NCBI GenBank assembly: GCA_036504815.1
Contig: DASXUN010000012.1
Coordinates: 372,001 to 436,000 of the forward strand
Direction: 5' to 3'
DNA from: Gemmatimonadaceae bacterium
GTDB taxonomy: Bacteria > Gemmatimonadota > Gemmatimonadetes > Gemmatimonadales > Gemmatimonadaceae
Length of the DNA stretch: 64,000 nucleotides
Below the pieces are notes generated by a model that did not search any database, was not told where the DNA came from, and saw only the letters and a list, made by a program, of their open reading frames with translations. This document shows, one piece after another, positions 1 through 9,279 of this stretch. Position numbers and translations under genes: made by a program. Position 1 is the stretch's first letter; each line of letters starts with the position of its first letter.

Positions 1-960
1 TACGAGAAACGCCGCCCCCTGTCCCGCCTCGGCCGCGGCCTCCTCGAAGACATCGATGAAGGTGTGCCCGATGATCCGGCGCTTCTGCTCCGGCTCGCCG
101 ACGCCCGCCAGCGCCGACAGGAACCGTTCCTCCGCGCGCACGGTGACCAGCTTGATCCCCAGGTGCCGCCCCATCGTGCGTTCCACCTGCTCGCGCTCGT
201 GCAGCCGCAGGAGCCCCGTGTCGACGAAGATGCAGGTGAGCTGGTCGCCGATGGCCTTGTGCACCAGCGCCGCGGCCACCGACGAATCCACGCCGCCGGA
301 GAGGCCGCAGATCACGTGCTGGCTGCCGACGAGGGCGCGGATCTTGGCGACTTCGATATCGATGAAATGCCCGGGCGTCCAGTCGGGGGTGCAGCCGCAG
401 ACGCCGAAGAGGAAGTTCTGGATGATCTCGGCGCCGCGCACCGTGTGCGCCACCTCCGAGTGAAACTGCACCGCGTGGACGGGCTTGGTCTCATGGCGAA
501 AGCCCGCGATCACCCGGTCGCTACGCGCCGTCACCACGTATCCCGGCGGCGGAACTTCCACGTGGTCGCCGTGGCTCATCCAGACCGTGGACCGTTCACC
601 CGCCGCGAAGCCCGCGAACAGCCCGGCCGGCTCGACGACCTGCACCTCGGCGCGTCCGTACTCCCGGCCGCCGCCCCCCACCACCGCGCCGCCTTCGGTG
701 TGCGCGATCCACTGCATGCCGTAGCAGACGCCCAGCAGCGGGGCCGCATCGAGGATGCGCGCGTCGAACGTCGGCGCGCCCTCGTCGGTCACCGAACTCG
801 GCCCGCCCGACAGGATGATGCCGGCCGGCTTCCACTCGCGGATCCACTCGAGCGAGCGCGTGGGCGGATGGATCTCGCAGTAGACGTGCGCCTCGCGCAC
901 GCGCCGCGCGATGAGCTGCGTGAACTGCGAGCCGCAATCGAGGATCAGGATGCGCTTCAC
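1..960 (-). CDS. guaA: GMP synthase (glutamine-hydrolysing), 3' part missing
   Basis: Converts XMP to GMP using ATP and glutamine, the last step of guanine nucleotide synthesis in the cytoplasm. The 320 visible codons cover the class I glutamine amidotransferase domain, with the nucleophile cysteine in GVCYGMQW and the HSEV histidine/glutamate (most relatives have HPEV), and then the start of the ATP pyrophosphatase domain with the SGGVDSS P-loop. The gene leaves the window before its C-terminal dimerisation domain; family members are about 510-525 residues. The start is a GTG whose first base is the last base of the upstream gene's TAG (TAGTG), so it is probably translationally coupled. It is the last visible gene of the hisS-proS-lysA unit. 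Confidence 0.95.
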   Translation of the reverse strand, partial: MKRILILDCGSQFTQLIARRVREAHVYCEIHPPTRSLEWIREWKPAGIILSGGPSSVTDEGAPTFDARILDAAPLLGVCYGMQWIAHTEGGAVVGGGGREYGRAEVQVVEPAGLFAGFAAGERSTVWMSHGDHVEVPPPGYVVTARSDRVIAGFRHETKPVHAVQFHSEVAHTVRGAEIIQNFLFGVCGCTPDWTPGHFIDIEVAKIRALVGSQHVICGLSGGVDSSVAAALVHKAIGDQLTCIFVDTGLLRLHEREQVERTMGRHLGIKLVTVRAEERFLSALAGVGEPEQKRRIIGHTFIDVFEEAAAEAGQGAAFLV

Positions 961-1469
961 TAGAGCTTCCACTCCGGTCCGTCGAGCTTCACGAATTCGA
1001 CGTGCTTCGAGTCGAGGTCGATGATCGCCGCGCAGGGCGCGCCGTACACCCAGCCGCACGCCTCACCGGGATTCACGATCAGCGTGTCCCCGCGCGACTT
1101 CATCTCCTGCTTGTGCTCGTGACCGTGCACGACCAGGGCGTGCGACATCATGGACCGTTCGCTCACGTCGGCCAGGTCGTGCACCAGCAGGATCTTGTGG
1201 TCGCTGATCTGCGTCGAGTGCGGCGCTTCGAACAGTTCGCAGGCCAGGCACTGCGCCGCCGTCGCCCGCAGCCCCTCGCGATCGCCGTCGTTGCGTCCGA
1301 AGACGCCGACCAACGGCGAGGAGTTGTCGAGGAACGGCTGCAGCGAAAACGGCGAGCAGAAATCGCCGGCGTGCAGCACCATCTCCACCCCGCGCGCCTG
1401 GAACTCCTGCAGCAGGGCCGAGACGGCTGGCACGCGATCATGGGTGTCGCTGATGAGACCGATGCGCAT
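960..1469 (-). CDS. YfcE/MJ0936-type metallophosphoesterase
   Basis: A 169-residue calcineurin-like phosphoesterase, probably a cytoplasmic phosphodiesterase with two metal ions; its physiological substrate is unknown. All metal-binding motifs of the family are present: SDTHD near the N-terminus (D8, H10), HAGDF, GRNDGD in place of the usual GNCD, and the C-terminal VHGHEH. The ATG at 1469 is preferred over an in-frame start 15 bases upstream because it overlaps the lysA stop as TGATG and begins directly with the conserved strand [10 protein letters not shown]. It lies between lysA and guaA with one-base overlaps on both sides, so it is co-transcribed with them without an obvious pathway link. 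Confidence 0.88.
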   Translation of the reverse strand: MRIGLISDTHDRVPAVSALLQEFQARGVEMVLHAGDFCSPFSLQPFLDNSSPLVGVFGRNDGDREGLRATAAQCLACELFEAPHSTQISDHKILLVHDLADVSERSMMSHALVVHGHEHKQEMKSRGDTLIVNPGEACGWVYGAPCAAIIDLDSKHVEFVKLDGPEWKL

Positions 1470-2749
1470 CACCCCTCCGTCCATTCGAGGGTCTCGGCTT
1501 CGAGCCGGACCAGGTCATCCAGCGTCTCGCGGCGGGTGATGACCGCCCACCGCGTTCCGTCCACCAGCACCTCCGGGCCCCGCGGACGCGTGTTGTACGT
1601 CAGCGCCATCACGTAACCGTACGCCCCGACCGTATGGACCGCCAGCAAATCGCCGGGCGCCGGGTCGTCCATCAACCGGTCGCGCGCGATGAAATCGCCC
1701 GTCTCGCAAATGGGGCCGACCACGTCCACCGTGGCCGTGCCCTCGCGCGGCCGCACCGCCTCGATGGCGTGATACGCATCGTAGTGCGACGGCCGCAGCA
1801 GGTCCGACATCCCGGCGTCGCAGATCACGAAATCCGTGCCGCCGCTCGGTTTGCGGTAGAGCACCCGCGTGAGCAGCACCGCCGACTCGCCGACGACGAA
1901 CCGGCCAGGCTCGACAATCAGCTCGAGCCCGAGCGATTGCACCGCCGGCACGATGATCTCGGCGAAGCGCGCCAGGTCCGGCGCCTCCTCCGCATCGTAG
2001 CGCGCCGGCAATCCGCCGCCCGCGTCGAAGAAGCGCAGCGGCGCCCCGCGGCGCTGCAGGTCGCGTGCGAGCTCGGTGAGCCGGCGCACGCCATCCCGGT
2101 AGGGCTCGAGATTGGTCAGCTGCGACCCCACGTGCATGTCGAGCCCGGCGAGCTCGATGTGCGACGATGCCAGCGCCTGGTCCGCCACCGCCGGCACGTC
2201 GCCCCACGGAATGCCGAACTTGTGCCCGCGCGATCCCGTGGCGATGAACTCGTGCGCGTTGGCCACGTGCACTTCGGGATTCACGCGGAAGGCGATGCGC
2301 GCGCGCACCCCGAGCGCCTTGGCCTCTTCCTCGACGATCTGCAGCTCCGCCGCGGACTCGACGTTGATCAGCAGAATCTCCGCCTCGAGCGCCGCCCGCA
2401 CTTCGTCGCGCCGCTTGCCGACCCCGCCGAAGATGATGTGCTCCGCGGGAAAGCCGGCGCGCCGGGCGCGCATCAGTTCACCCCGCGAGACCACATCGGC
2501 GCGGCACCCTTCGGCGCGCAGCACCTGCAGGAGCCCGCGACTGCTGTTGGCCTTCAGCGAGTAATGGATGCGGTGCGGAATGCCGGCCAGCGCCGCATCG
2601 AGGGCGCGGTAGCGTTCCCGCAGCGCCGCGGCGCTGTACACGTACGCCGGCGTCCCGACCGCGGCGGCGATCGCCTCGAGCGGGACCCCGTCGCACCACA
2701 GGGTCCCGTCGCGGCGCGGAAATGGGCGCCCTAGTACGCCCGCGCCCAC
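1469..2749 (-). CDS. lysA: diaminopimelate decarboxylase
   Basis: Decarboxylates meso-diaminopimelate to L-lysine, the final step of lysine synthesis; PLP-dependent fold-type III (alanine racemase-like) enzyme of the cytoplasm. The PLP lysine is K66 in YSLKAN. Further signatures are [15 protein letters not shown] and the [13 protein letters not shown] segment. With the GTG at 2749 the protein has 426 residues, normal for LysA; this start overlaps the end of proS by 19 bases and has a GAGG a few bases upstream. The open frame continues further upstream, but that part is shadow of proS. The genes making its substrate are at the other end of the window (38-46 kb). Confidence 0.93.
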   Translation of the reverse strand: MGAGVLGRPFPRRDGTLWCDGVPLEAIAAAVGTPAYVYSAAALRERYRALDAALAGIPHRIHYSLKANSSRGLLQVLRAEGCRADVVSRGELMRARRAGFPAEHIIFGGVGKRRDEVRAALEAEILLINVESAAELQIVEEEAKALGVRARIAFRVNPEVHVANAHEFIATGSRGHKFGIPWGDVPAVADQALASSHIELAGLDMHVGSQLTNLEPYRDGVRRLTELARDLQRRGAPLRFFDAGGGLPARYDAEEAPDLARFAEIIVPAVQSLGLELIVEPGRFVVGESAVLLTRVLYRKPSGGTDFVICDAGMSDLLRPSHYDAYHAIEAVRPREGTATVDVVGPICETGDFIARDRLMDDPAPGDLLAVHTVGAYGYVMALTYNTRPRGPEVLVDGTRWAVITRRETLDDLVRLEAETLEWTEG

Positions 2750-4203
2750 ACGGCCTCGGCCTGAGACGGCTTGCCGCAGCAGAGGCACGTCGCCGGCGCC
2801 ACCGGGCTCCGGAACTCCGCATCGGGCATGCAGCGAATGGTGGCCTTGGTCTCCTCCTTCACCTTGGCCTCGCACGCCGCGTCGCCGCACCAGCCGGCGA
2901 AGACGAAGCCGCCCTTCCCGTCCATCAGCGCCTTGAACTCGTCGTACGAGATCTTGCCGCGCACGCTGTTCGCCTCGCGCCGCGCCAGCGCCGCCGCGAA
3001 CATGTCATGCTGGATGCGCTCGAGCAGCGCGGCGGCCGCGGCGGGCAGGCCATCCAGGGAGAGCGACTGCTTCTCGCGCGTGTCGCGCCGGGCGGCAAAG
3101 ACGGCCTGCTTCTCCAGGTCCTTGGGACCCAGCTCGAAGCGCAGCGGCACGCCGCGCAACTCCCACTCGTAGTACTTTGCGCCCGACCGCATCCCATCGC
3201 GCGCGTCCACGTGCACGCGCAGCCGGTCGGTGGCGCCGCGTCCGGTCCACGCCGTCAGCTCTTCCTTCACCTTGAACGCGGCGGCGCACATGTGCGCCCG
3301 CTCCTCGTCGCTCTTCCAGATCGGGACGATCACGATCTCGATCGGCGCCAGGCGGGGCGGCACGCGCAGGCCGTTGTCGTCCCCGTGCGTCATCACGAGC
3401 CCGCCCACCATGCGCGTGCTCACCCCCCACGACGTGTTCCAGGCGAATGCCATCTCGCCCTTCTCGTCCTGGAACTGTAGTTCGAAGGCCTTGGCGAAGT
3501 TCTGCCCCAGGTTGTGCGACGTGCCGGCCTGCAGCGCCTTGTTGTCCTGCATCAGCGCCTCGCAGGCATAGGTCCGCAGGGCGCCGGCAAACTTCTCGCT
3601 TTCACTCTTCACGCCGGTCAGCACCGGCATCGCCATCCACTCTTCCATGAACGTGCGATAGACGCCCAGCATCCGGCGCGCCTCTTCCTCGGCCTCGTCG
3701 TGCGTGGCGTGCGCCGTGTGCCCTTCCTGCCACAGGAACTCCAGCGTGCGCAGGAACAGCCGCGTGCGCATTTCCCAGCGCACCACGTTGCACCACTGGT
3801 TCATCAGGATGGGCAGGTCGCGGTACGACTGTGTCCACTTGGCGAACATGTGGTAAATGATCGTCTCCGACGTCGGCCGAACGATCAGCGGCTCTTCCAG
3901 CTCCTTGCCGCCGCCGTGCGTCACCACCGCGCACTCGGGGGCAAAGCCCTCGACGTGCTCCGCCTCCTTCCGCATGAAGCTTTCGGGGATGAACAGCGGG
4001 AAGTAGGCGTTCTGGTGTCCCGTCGCCTTGAACATGTCGTCCAGGGCGCGCTGCATCCGCTCCCAGATGCCGTAGCCGTTCGGGCGGATCACCATCGACC
4101 CCTTCACCGGCGAATAATCGGCGAGCTCGGAGCGCAGCACCACTTCGTTGTACCACGCGCTGAAGTCCTCCGCGCGGGTGGTCAGCTTCTTGTCGTCAGC
4201 CAT
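2731..4203 (-). CDS. proS: prolyl-tRNA synthetase (short, archaeal/eukaryotic-type)
   Basis: Charges tRNA-Pro with proline. The 490-residue class II synthetase lacks the large editing insertion of the E. coli-type enzyme and has the layout of the archaeal/eukaryotic-like bacterial form. Visible are [15 protein letters not shown], the motif 2 region [20 protein letters not shown], and a C-terminal domain with clustered cysteines ([11 protein letters not shown] and CLCCG), likely a zinc site, ending in the typical aromatic residue (RAY). It starts 11 bases after hisS and shares its last 19 bases with lysA, so one transcript carries two synthetases and two amino-acid or nucleotide enzymes. Confidence 0.95.
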   Translation of the reverse strand: MADDKKLTTRAEDFSAWYNEVVLRSELADYSPVKGSMVIRPNGYGIWERMQRALDDMFKATGHQNAYFPLFIPESFMRKEAEHVEGFAPECAVVTHGGGKELEEPLIVRPTSETIIYHMFAKWTQSYRDLPILMNQWCNVVRWEMRTRLFLRTLEFLWQEGHTAHATHDEAEEEARRMLGVYRTFMEEWMAMPVLTGVKSESEKFAGALRTYACEALMQDNKALQAGTSHNLGQNFAKAFELQFQDEKGEMAFAWNTSWGVSTRMVGGLVMTHGDDNGLRVPPRLAPIEIVIVPIWKSDEERAHMCAAAFKVKEELTAWTGRGATDRLRVHVDARDGMRSGAKYYEWELRGVPLRFELGPKDLEKQAVFAARRDTREKQSLSLDGLPAAAAALLERIQHDMFAAALARREANSVRGKISYDEFKALMDGKGGFVFAGWCGDAACEAKVKEETKATIRCMPDAEFRSPVAPATCLCCGKPSQAEAVWARAY

Positions 4204-4214
4204 CGGTCGTTGGG

Positions 4215-5573
4215 TCAGTCTTCACGCGGAGCGGGAACCCCCGCCTCGGCGAGCGCAGCGAATCCGCGCTCGGGATCCATCAGGTCCAGCAGCTGAATCT
4301 CGGCGCCTTCGCGCGACGGGTCGCCCGGCCGGCGCGACAGCGGTCGCACTTCGACGCTCGTTTCGTCGCGCACCACCATCAGCCAGGCGGCGCCGGCCCG
4401 CTCGGCCGCCTTGATCTGCGCCGACGACTTCTGCGTCCGCAGCTTCTCCGCGTTCAGCACGTACTCCGCGGCGTATCCCATGCGCCGCAGCGTGGCGGCG
4501 GCCCGCAGGACCAGCGCCGGCGGGCTCTGCTCGGTGCTGACCACCCAGAAGTCGGGGCCGTCGCCCAGCGCGTCCTCGAACAGGCCGTGCGCCTTGAGCA
4601 GTTCGCCGAGCACCACATCGCCCATGCCGAACCCGAGCGCGGGGAGTTCCACGCCGCCGAGTTGTCCCAGCAGGTTGTCGTAACGCCCGCCGCCGCAGAT
4701 GGCGCGCAGTTCACCCTTCGCGTCGAACAGCTCGAAGACCGTGCCCGTGTAGTACGCGAGACCGCGCACGATGGCGAGGTCCACGTCCACCCACGCCTCG
4801 ACCCCCAGCGCGTGCAGGTGCGAGAGGTAGCGTCCGAACTGCGCGATGGCGGGCTTCGCGGATTCGACGTGCCCGAAGTCGCGGTCGAGATCATCCATCG
4901 TCGCGATGTCGGGCAGCGCCATCACCCGCCCGATCTGGGCGGGGACCAGCCCGGCCGCCTCGAGTTTCTCCCGCGAGACCTCGTGTGGCTGACGCTCGAA
5001 CTTGTCGAGCACGCCGTACACGGCGCCCAGCTGTTCCTCGGCGATGCCGATCGCGCCCAGCAGCGCGTTCAGCAGCCGCCGATCGCTCACCCGGGCACGC
5101 ACGTCGTTGGGGCTGAGCCCCAGTTCGCGCATGATGTCGATGGCCACGCACAGCAGTTCGGCGTCCGCCAGCTCGCTGGGCTCGCCGACGATGTCCACGT
5201 TCAGCTGGAAATGCTCGCGCAGGCGCCCGCGCTGGGCGCGCTCGTAGCGAAAGAGCTGCGGCACGGAGAACCACCGCACCGGCTTGGGCAGGGCGTTGGC
5301 GCGTGCCGCGACCATGCGCGCGAAGGTCGGCGTCATCTCCGGCCGCAGGGAGACGGCCCGCCCCCCCTTGTCCTCGAAGCTGTACAGCTGGCCGACGATC
5401 TCGTCGCCGCTCTTGGCCGTATAGAGCTCCAGCGGCTCGAGCGGAGGTCCGTCGTATTCGACGAATGCGTACCGGCGCGCTACCGCCCGCCAGGCGCGAA
5501 AGATCGCCGTGCGGCGTGCGAGGTCTTCAGGGTAGAAGTCGCGGAAGCCGGGAAGAGGGCCTTTCTGTTGCAT
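4215..5573 (-). CDS. hisS: histidyl-tRNA synthetase
   Basis: Charges tRNA-His with histidine; cytoplasmic class II enzyme of 452 residues, a normal length. Motif 1 region and RPEMTP (77-82), motif 2 [16 protein letters not shown] (108-123), the histidine-specific [11 protein letters not shown] and the [12 protein letters not shown] loop are all present, followed by the C-terminal anticodon-binding domain. The ATG at 5573 has no ribosome-binding sequence in front of it. An overlapping ATG four bases upstream is in another frame. A promoter-like -10 ends seven bases before the ATG, so the message may be leaderless. First gene of the hisS-proS-lysA-phosphoesterase-guaA unit. Confidence 0.95.
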   Translation of the reverse strand: MQQKGPLPGFRDFYPEDLARRTAIFRAWRAVARRYAFVEYDGPPLEPLELYTAKSGDEIVGQLYSFEDKGGRAVSLRPEMTPTFARMVAARANALPKPVRWFSVPQLFRYERAQRGRLREHFQLNVDIVGEPSELADAELLCVAIDIMRELGLSPNDVRARVSDRRLLNALLGAIGIAEEQLGAVYGVLDKFERQPHEVSREKLEAAGLVPAQIGRVMALPDIATMDDLDRDFGHVESAKPAIAQFGRYLSHLHALGVEAWVDVDLAIVRGLAYYTGTVFELFDAKGELRAICGGGRYDNLLGQLGGVELPALGFGMGDVVLGELLKAHGLFEDALGDGPDFWVVSTEQSPPALVLRAAATLRRMGYAAEYVLNAEKLRTQKSSAQIKAAERAGAAWLMVVRDETSVEVRPLSRRPGDPSREGAEIQLLDLMDPERGFAALAEAGVPAPRED

Positions 5574-5579
5574 CCATAG

Positions 5580-5609
5580 AAATTATCCGGCTGTGGGCGG
5601 CCCCGGCAA
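5580..5609 (-). promoter_or_regulatory. candidate hisS promoter, leaderless arrangement
   Basis: Read on the minus strand: a -35-like TTGCCG (5609-5604), an 18-base spacer and a -10-like TAATTT (5585-5580). The A of the hisS ATG lies seven bases after the -10, where transcription would normally begin. It resembles the element in front of dapE (CTGCCG, 18 bases, TAGATT). Inference only; no transcript data. Confidence 0.35.
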
Positions 5610-5657
5610 CCACGCGACCTCGCATCGCGGGCCGAATTTGCCGACAAACTGCGCCAA

Positions 5658-6944
5658 TTATGGCGTCGGCGACACCTCAAGCCGAACCATCGCGTCACCC
5701 ACCGTGTGGAAGCTCCCCGTGACCAGCACGGTCTTCCCTTCCTCCGCGGCGCGGGCGAGCGCCCGGTCAAAGTCGCGCACCACCTCCGCGGCCCAGCCGT
5801 GGGCGCGCGCGTGGGCCATCACCTCGGTGACGTTCCACGCCCGGCTGGCCGGCGCCGTGGGCGTATTCGTGAGGACGAAGAGGTCCACATGCGGGGCGAG
5901 CGCGCCCATCATCGCCACCCAGTCCTTGTCGCTCAGCACGCTGAAGACGGCGGCGACCGGCCGGGGCATGCGCGTCTCCGCCAGCGTCTGCGCGAGCACC
6001 CGCGAGCCGTCGGGGTTGTGCGCCACGTCGAAGACGTACTTCCCCACCTGCTGGAATCGCCCCGGCAGGCTCACACCCTTCAGGCCGCGCACGACCGTGG
6101 CCGCATCCGGGCGCAGGTCGTTGGGGAGGCAGTCGAGCATGGCGAGCGCAACCGTTGCGTTGGAGGCCTGGTGCCGGCCCACCAACGGGGTGTGCACGCG
6201 CACGGCGGTATCGTCGTGGCGCAGGGTGAAGCGCGTCCCCTCCGCCGAGACCGAGACGTCCTCGATGGCCGACTCCCCGAAGACCGCCCGCACCGGCGTC
6301 GCGCCGTGTGCGCGCGCGTGCGTCACCAGCAGGTCGCGAATGCCCAGTTCGGGCTCGCCGACGATGGCCGGCACCCCGGCCTTGAAGATGCCGGCCTTTT
6401 CGAAGGCAATCTCTTCGCGCGTGGCGCCGAGGTACTCAACGTGGTCGATCTGGATGTTGGTGACGCCGGCCACGAGCGGCCGCAGCACGTTGGTGGCGTC
6501 GAGCCGCCCGCCCAGCCCGGTCTCGATGACGGCCACGTCCACGCCGTCCTCGAGGAAGAACTGGAACGCCATCGCCGTCGTCGCCTCAAAGAAGGTCGCC
6601 CCGAGCCGCTCGACCTCCGGCGTCCAACGCGTTACCCACTCCACGATGCGATCGCTCGCCACCGGCGCGTTGTTGACGAGGAAGCGCTCGGGGAAATCGA
6701 CCAGGTGCGGCGACGTGTACCGGGCCACGCGCAGGCCGCGGGCCTGCAGCACGGCATCGAGCGTGGCGCAGACGCTCCCCTTCCCGTTCGTGCCGGCCAC
6801 GTGGAGGGCGCGCAAGGCATCCTGCGGATCGCCCAGCGCCGTCAGCAGCGCCTGCACCTTGTCGAGGCCCAGCTTCCACTTGCCGGTCGTGCGCCCGTAG
6901 AGGAAATCGAGCGCGTCGTGGTACGTCTTCAGGTTGTTCGCCAC
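5658..6944 (-). CDS. folC: folylpolyglutamate/dihydrofolate synthase
   Basis: Adds glutamate to dihydropteroate and/or to folates, using ATP, in the cytoplasm. The 428-residue Mur-ligase-family protein has the P-loop GTNGKGS at 51-57, the folate-binding YTSPHLVDFPERF loop, a GLGGRLDATN segment and the C-terminal domain motif DVAHNPDG. The start is a GTG 16 bases after the accD stop; no other start is better supported. accD-folC adjacency is common in bacteria, and the two form one short unit here, ending 84 bases before the separate hisS promoter. Confidence 0.94.
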   Translation of the reverse strand: MANNLKTYHDALDFLYGRTTGKWKLGLDKVQALLTALGDPQDALRALHVAGTNGKGSVCATLDAVLQARGLRVARYTSPHLVDFPERFLVNNAPVASDRIVEWVTRWTPEVERLGATFFEATTAMAFQFFLEDGVDVAVIETGLGGRLDATNVLRPLVAGVTNIQIDHVEYLGATREEIAFEKAGIFKAGVPAIVGEPELGIRDLLVTHARAHGATPVRAVFGESAIEDVSVSAEGTRFTLRHDDTAVRVHTPLVGRHQASNATVALAMLDCLPNDLRPDAATVVRGLKGVSLPGRFQQVGKYVFDVAHNPDGSRVLAQTLAETRMPRPVAAVFSVLSDKDWVAMMGALAPHVDLFVLTNTPTAPASRAWNVTEVMAHARAHGWAAEVVRDFDRALARAAEEGKTVLVTGSFHTVGDAMVRLEVSPTP

Positions 6945-6960
6945 CTGGCCACGACCGGCC

Positions 6961-7827
6961 CTAGGCCGTTGCTTCCCAGGCCGACGCGACCGGCTTGAGG
7001 TTCATGTGGGCCAGCAGGCGTCCCACCGTCGCCTTGAGCTGATGGCGGTGCACGACGACGTCCACCATGCCTCGCTCCAGCAGGAACTCCGCGGTCTGGA
7101 ACCCCTCGGGGAGGTCCTGTCCCAGCGTCTGGCGAATGACGCGCGGTCCTGCAAATCCGATCACGGCGCCGGGTTCGGCGAGGATCGCGTCGCCCAGCAT
7201 GGCGAACGAGGCGCTGACGCCGCCGGTCGTCGGGTTCGTGAGGATGGACACGTAGGGGATGGCGCGATCGTGCAACTGCGAGAGGACGGCCGAGGTCTTG
7301 GCCATCTGCATGAGCGAGAGCACGCCTTCCTGCATGCGCGCGCCGCCCGAGGCCGACACGATGATCAGCGGGAATTTCTTCTCAAGCGAGCGTTGGGCCA
7401 GCCGGGCGATCTTCTCGCCCACCACCGAGCCCATCGATCCCCCCATGAAGGCGAAATCCATGACGCCCAGGTTGACCGGCATCTTTTCCATGGTCCCGCT
7501 GGCCGTCAGGATGGCGTCGGTGTCCCCCGCCGAAGCCAGCGCCTTCTTCAGGCGCGCCGGATAGTCCGGAAACTGGAGCGGATCGATGGACCGAAGGTCC
7601 ACGTCCTTCTCCTCGATGGACCCCTCATCGAGCAGGAGCGCGGCATACTCGTGCGCGCGCATGCGCCGGTGAAAGTCGCATGACGGACACACGTGCCAGT
7701 TCCGGACCAGTTTCTCCCGGATGTCCGTATGCCCACACGCCTCGCATTTCTCCCAGACGTCGGGCGGAATTTCCAGCCGCTCACGCCGCGGTTCGCGCGG
7801 CTTCTTTTCCTTTCGGAACCAAGCCAT
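6961..7827 (-). CDS. accD: acetyl-CoA carboxylase carboxyltransferase subunit beta
   Basis: Beta half of the carboxyltransferase that moves CO2 from biotin to acetyl-CoA to give malonyl-CoA, the first committed step of fatty-acid synthesis. The 288-residue protein starts with a basic segment and a four-cysteine zinc ribbon (C28, C31, C47, C50). A crotonase-fold domain follows, with SASGGARMQEG and the TNPTTGGVSASFA region. The alpha subunit (accA) is not in this window. A second, different carboxyltransferase lies at 31896-33446. A CRP/FNR-type palindrome lies 11 bases upstream of the ATG, and a 138-bp palindrome separates accD from the mre unit. Confidence 0.95.
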   Translation of the reverse strand: MAWFRKEKKPREPRRERLEIPPDVWEKCEACGHTDIREKLVRNWHVCPSCDFHRRMRAHEYAALLLDEGSIEEKDVDLRSIDPLQFPDYPARLKKALASAGDTDAILTASGTMEKMPVNLGVMDFAFMGGSMGSVVGEKIARLAQRSLEKKFPLIIVSASGGARMQEGVLSLMQMAKTSAVLSQLHDRAIPYVSILTNPTTGGVSASFAMLGDAILAEPGAVIGFAGPRVIRQTLGQDLPEGFQTAEFLLERGMVDVVVHRHQLKATVGRLLAHMNLKPVASAWEATA

Positions 7828-7837
7828 AGGCTCGAAA

Positions 7838-7853
7838 TGTGATAGGGATCACA
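7838..7853. promoter_or_regulatory. CRP/FNR-family operator-like palindrome upstream of accD
   Basis: The 16 bases TGTGATAGGGATCACA form a perfect TGTGA-N6-TCACA dyad (arms TGTGAT/ATCACA). They are preceded by AAA, matching the AAATGTGAT flank of the E. coli CRP consensus. The site lies 11-26 bases upstream of the accD start, where a bound protein would block rather than activate transcription. The regulator is not in the window. The dyad is seen directly; its role is inference. Confidence 0.55.
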
Positions 7854-7879
7854 CGAAGCGGCAAGGACTTAACCCACGC

Positions 7880-8017
7880 GGAACGAAGAGGGGGTAGAGG
7901 CGAAGCAAGGGGGAACGGGACGTGGAACGAGGAGGGAGTCCACTGGCACGCCAAAGATCCCTCTCCTCGTTCCGAATCCCCTCCCTCCTCGCCAGGCCTC
8001 TACCTCCTCCCCGTTCC
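7880..8017. repeat. 138-bp ungapped imperfect palindrome between rodA and accD
   Basis: Arms 7880-7947 and 7950-8017 pair without gaps at about 48 of 68 positions. The outer 22 bases match at 19 (GGAACG...GTAGAGGC) and an inner run GGAACGAGGAG is perfect. It begins nine bases after the rodA stop codon and ends 52 bases before the accD start. It could act as a transcript terminator or 3'-end stabiliser for the mre unit. The same size and arm structure recurs, with a different sequence, at 19177-19312. The rest of this gap holds only the CRP-like site. Confidence 0.7.
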
Positions 8018-8025
8018 GTCCTCGC

Positions 8026-9279
8026 TCAGATAACCAGCATATCCGCCGGCCCTCTCCCCTCGCTCGAAATCCGCCCAAGCATTCCCACCGACAGCCAGCA
8101 CATCAGCATGAACGAACCGCCGTAACTGAAGAACGGCAGTGGAATGCCGGTGATCGGCATGAGGTTCAAGGTCATGCCCACATTCACGAGAATGTGCACG
8201 AACCAGGCGGAGGCGAGGCCGAAGGCGACGAGGCTCGGAAACGGGTCGGTGGATCGTGCCGCGATGCGCACCGAGCGCAGCAGGAGGAACAGGAACAGGG
8301 CGAGCGCGATCGTCACGCCCAGGAAGCCCAGTTCCTCGCCGACGACGGGGAAGATGAAATCGGTGTGCTGCGCCGGGAGGAAGGCGAGCCGCTTCTGCGT
8401 GCCCAGCGTGAACCCCTTCCCCAACCAGCCGCCGGAGCCGATGGCCACCTGGGACTGGATCACATGATAGCCCGAGGCCTGCGGATCGGTGGACGGATCG
8501 AGGAAGACCAGGAGTCGCTTCTGCTGGTACGGGTTGAGCCGGTCCCACAGCACCGGCGCCACCACGCCCGTGACGACGTTCGCCAGCACCACGGCAATTC
8601 CTTCCACGAGGTACGGTTTGTACCAGAGCACCAGCGCGATCAGCACCAGGAACCACGCCCCCCACAGCCCCGTGCTGAATGCGAGGATCAGGCTCACCAC
8701 GGGGCTCGCCACAAGCACGAGCAGCTGCCACGACGCCCCGGCCCAGAAGAGCATCGCAAAGAAGATTCCCACGAAGACGATGCCGGTGCCGAGGTCGGGC
8801 TGCCGCATGATCAGCACCCACGGCACGAAGACCGCGAGTCCCGGCTGCCAGAGATCGATGAGCGACCGCGGCGCCGTGCGCCGCGCCGCGAGGATGCGGG
8901 CGAGCATCAGCACCACCGCGATCTTCGCCAGCTCGGAGGGCTGTCCCAGCCGCACGCCGCCGATGGCCAGCCAGCTCTTGGTGCTCGCCGCCGTGCCGGC
9001 GCCGGCGCCGATGAAGAGCAGCAGGAAGAGCAGGAAGATCGAGACGCCGTACGCCGGAATCGTCACCCAGTCCAGGAAGCGCACCGAGGCGCGGCTCACC
9101 GCGTAGGCCGCCCCCATGCCCAGGACACACCAGATGATCTGCTGGCGGTAGAGCTTCGCCACCGCGGTGGGGACGTCGGTCTGCCCCGCGCTGTACACCA
9201 TCGCGATGCCGAAGAGCGACAGCGCGAGGGCGATGGCCAGCAGCATCGGATCCGCGATGCGGCGGCGCGGAGGACTCAC
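8026..9279 (-). CDS. rodA: rod-shape-determining peptidoglycan glycosyltransferase RodA
   Basis: SEDS-family inner-membrane glycan polymerase of the cell-elongation machine, partner of PBP2. The 417-residue protein has about ten hydrophobic segments, the SKSWL-type region and the SEDS signatures QPSELAKI and QPDLGTG (both PxE/PD motifs of the family), plus a large periplasmic loop in the middle. The start is a GTG overlapping the mrdA stop by four bases (GTGA). It is the last gene of mreB-mreC-mreD-mrdA-rodA, so polymerase and crosslinker are made from coupled genes. Confidence 0.94.
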   Translation of the reverse strand: MSPPRRRIADPMLLAIALALSLFGIAMVYSAGQTDVPTAVAKLYRQQIIWCVLGMGAAYAVSRASVRFLDWVTIPAYGVSIFLLFLLLFIGAGAGTAASTKSWLAIGGVRLGQPSELAKIAVVLMLARILAARRTAPRSLIDLWQPGLAVFVPWVLIMRQPDLGTGIVFVGIFFAMLFWAGASWQLLVLVASPVVSLILAFSTGLWGAWFLVLIALVLWYKPYLVEGIAVVLANVVTGVVAPVLWDRLNPYQQKRLLVFLDPSTDPQASGYHVIQSQVAIGSGGWLGKGFTLGTQKRLAFLPAQHTDFIFPVVGEELGFLGVTIALALFLFLLLRSVRIAARSTDPFPSLVAFGLASAWFVHILVNVGMTLNLMPITGIPLPFFSYGGSFMLMCWLSVGMLGRISSEGRGPADMLVI

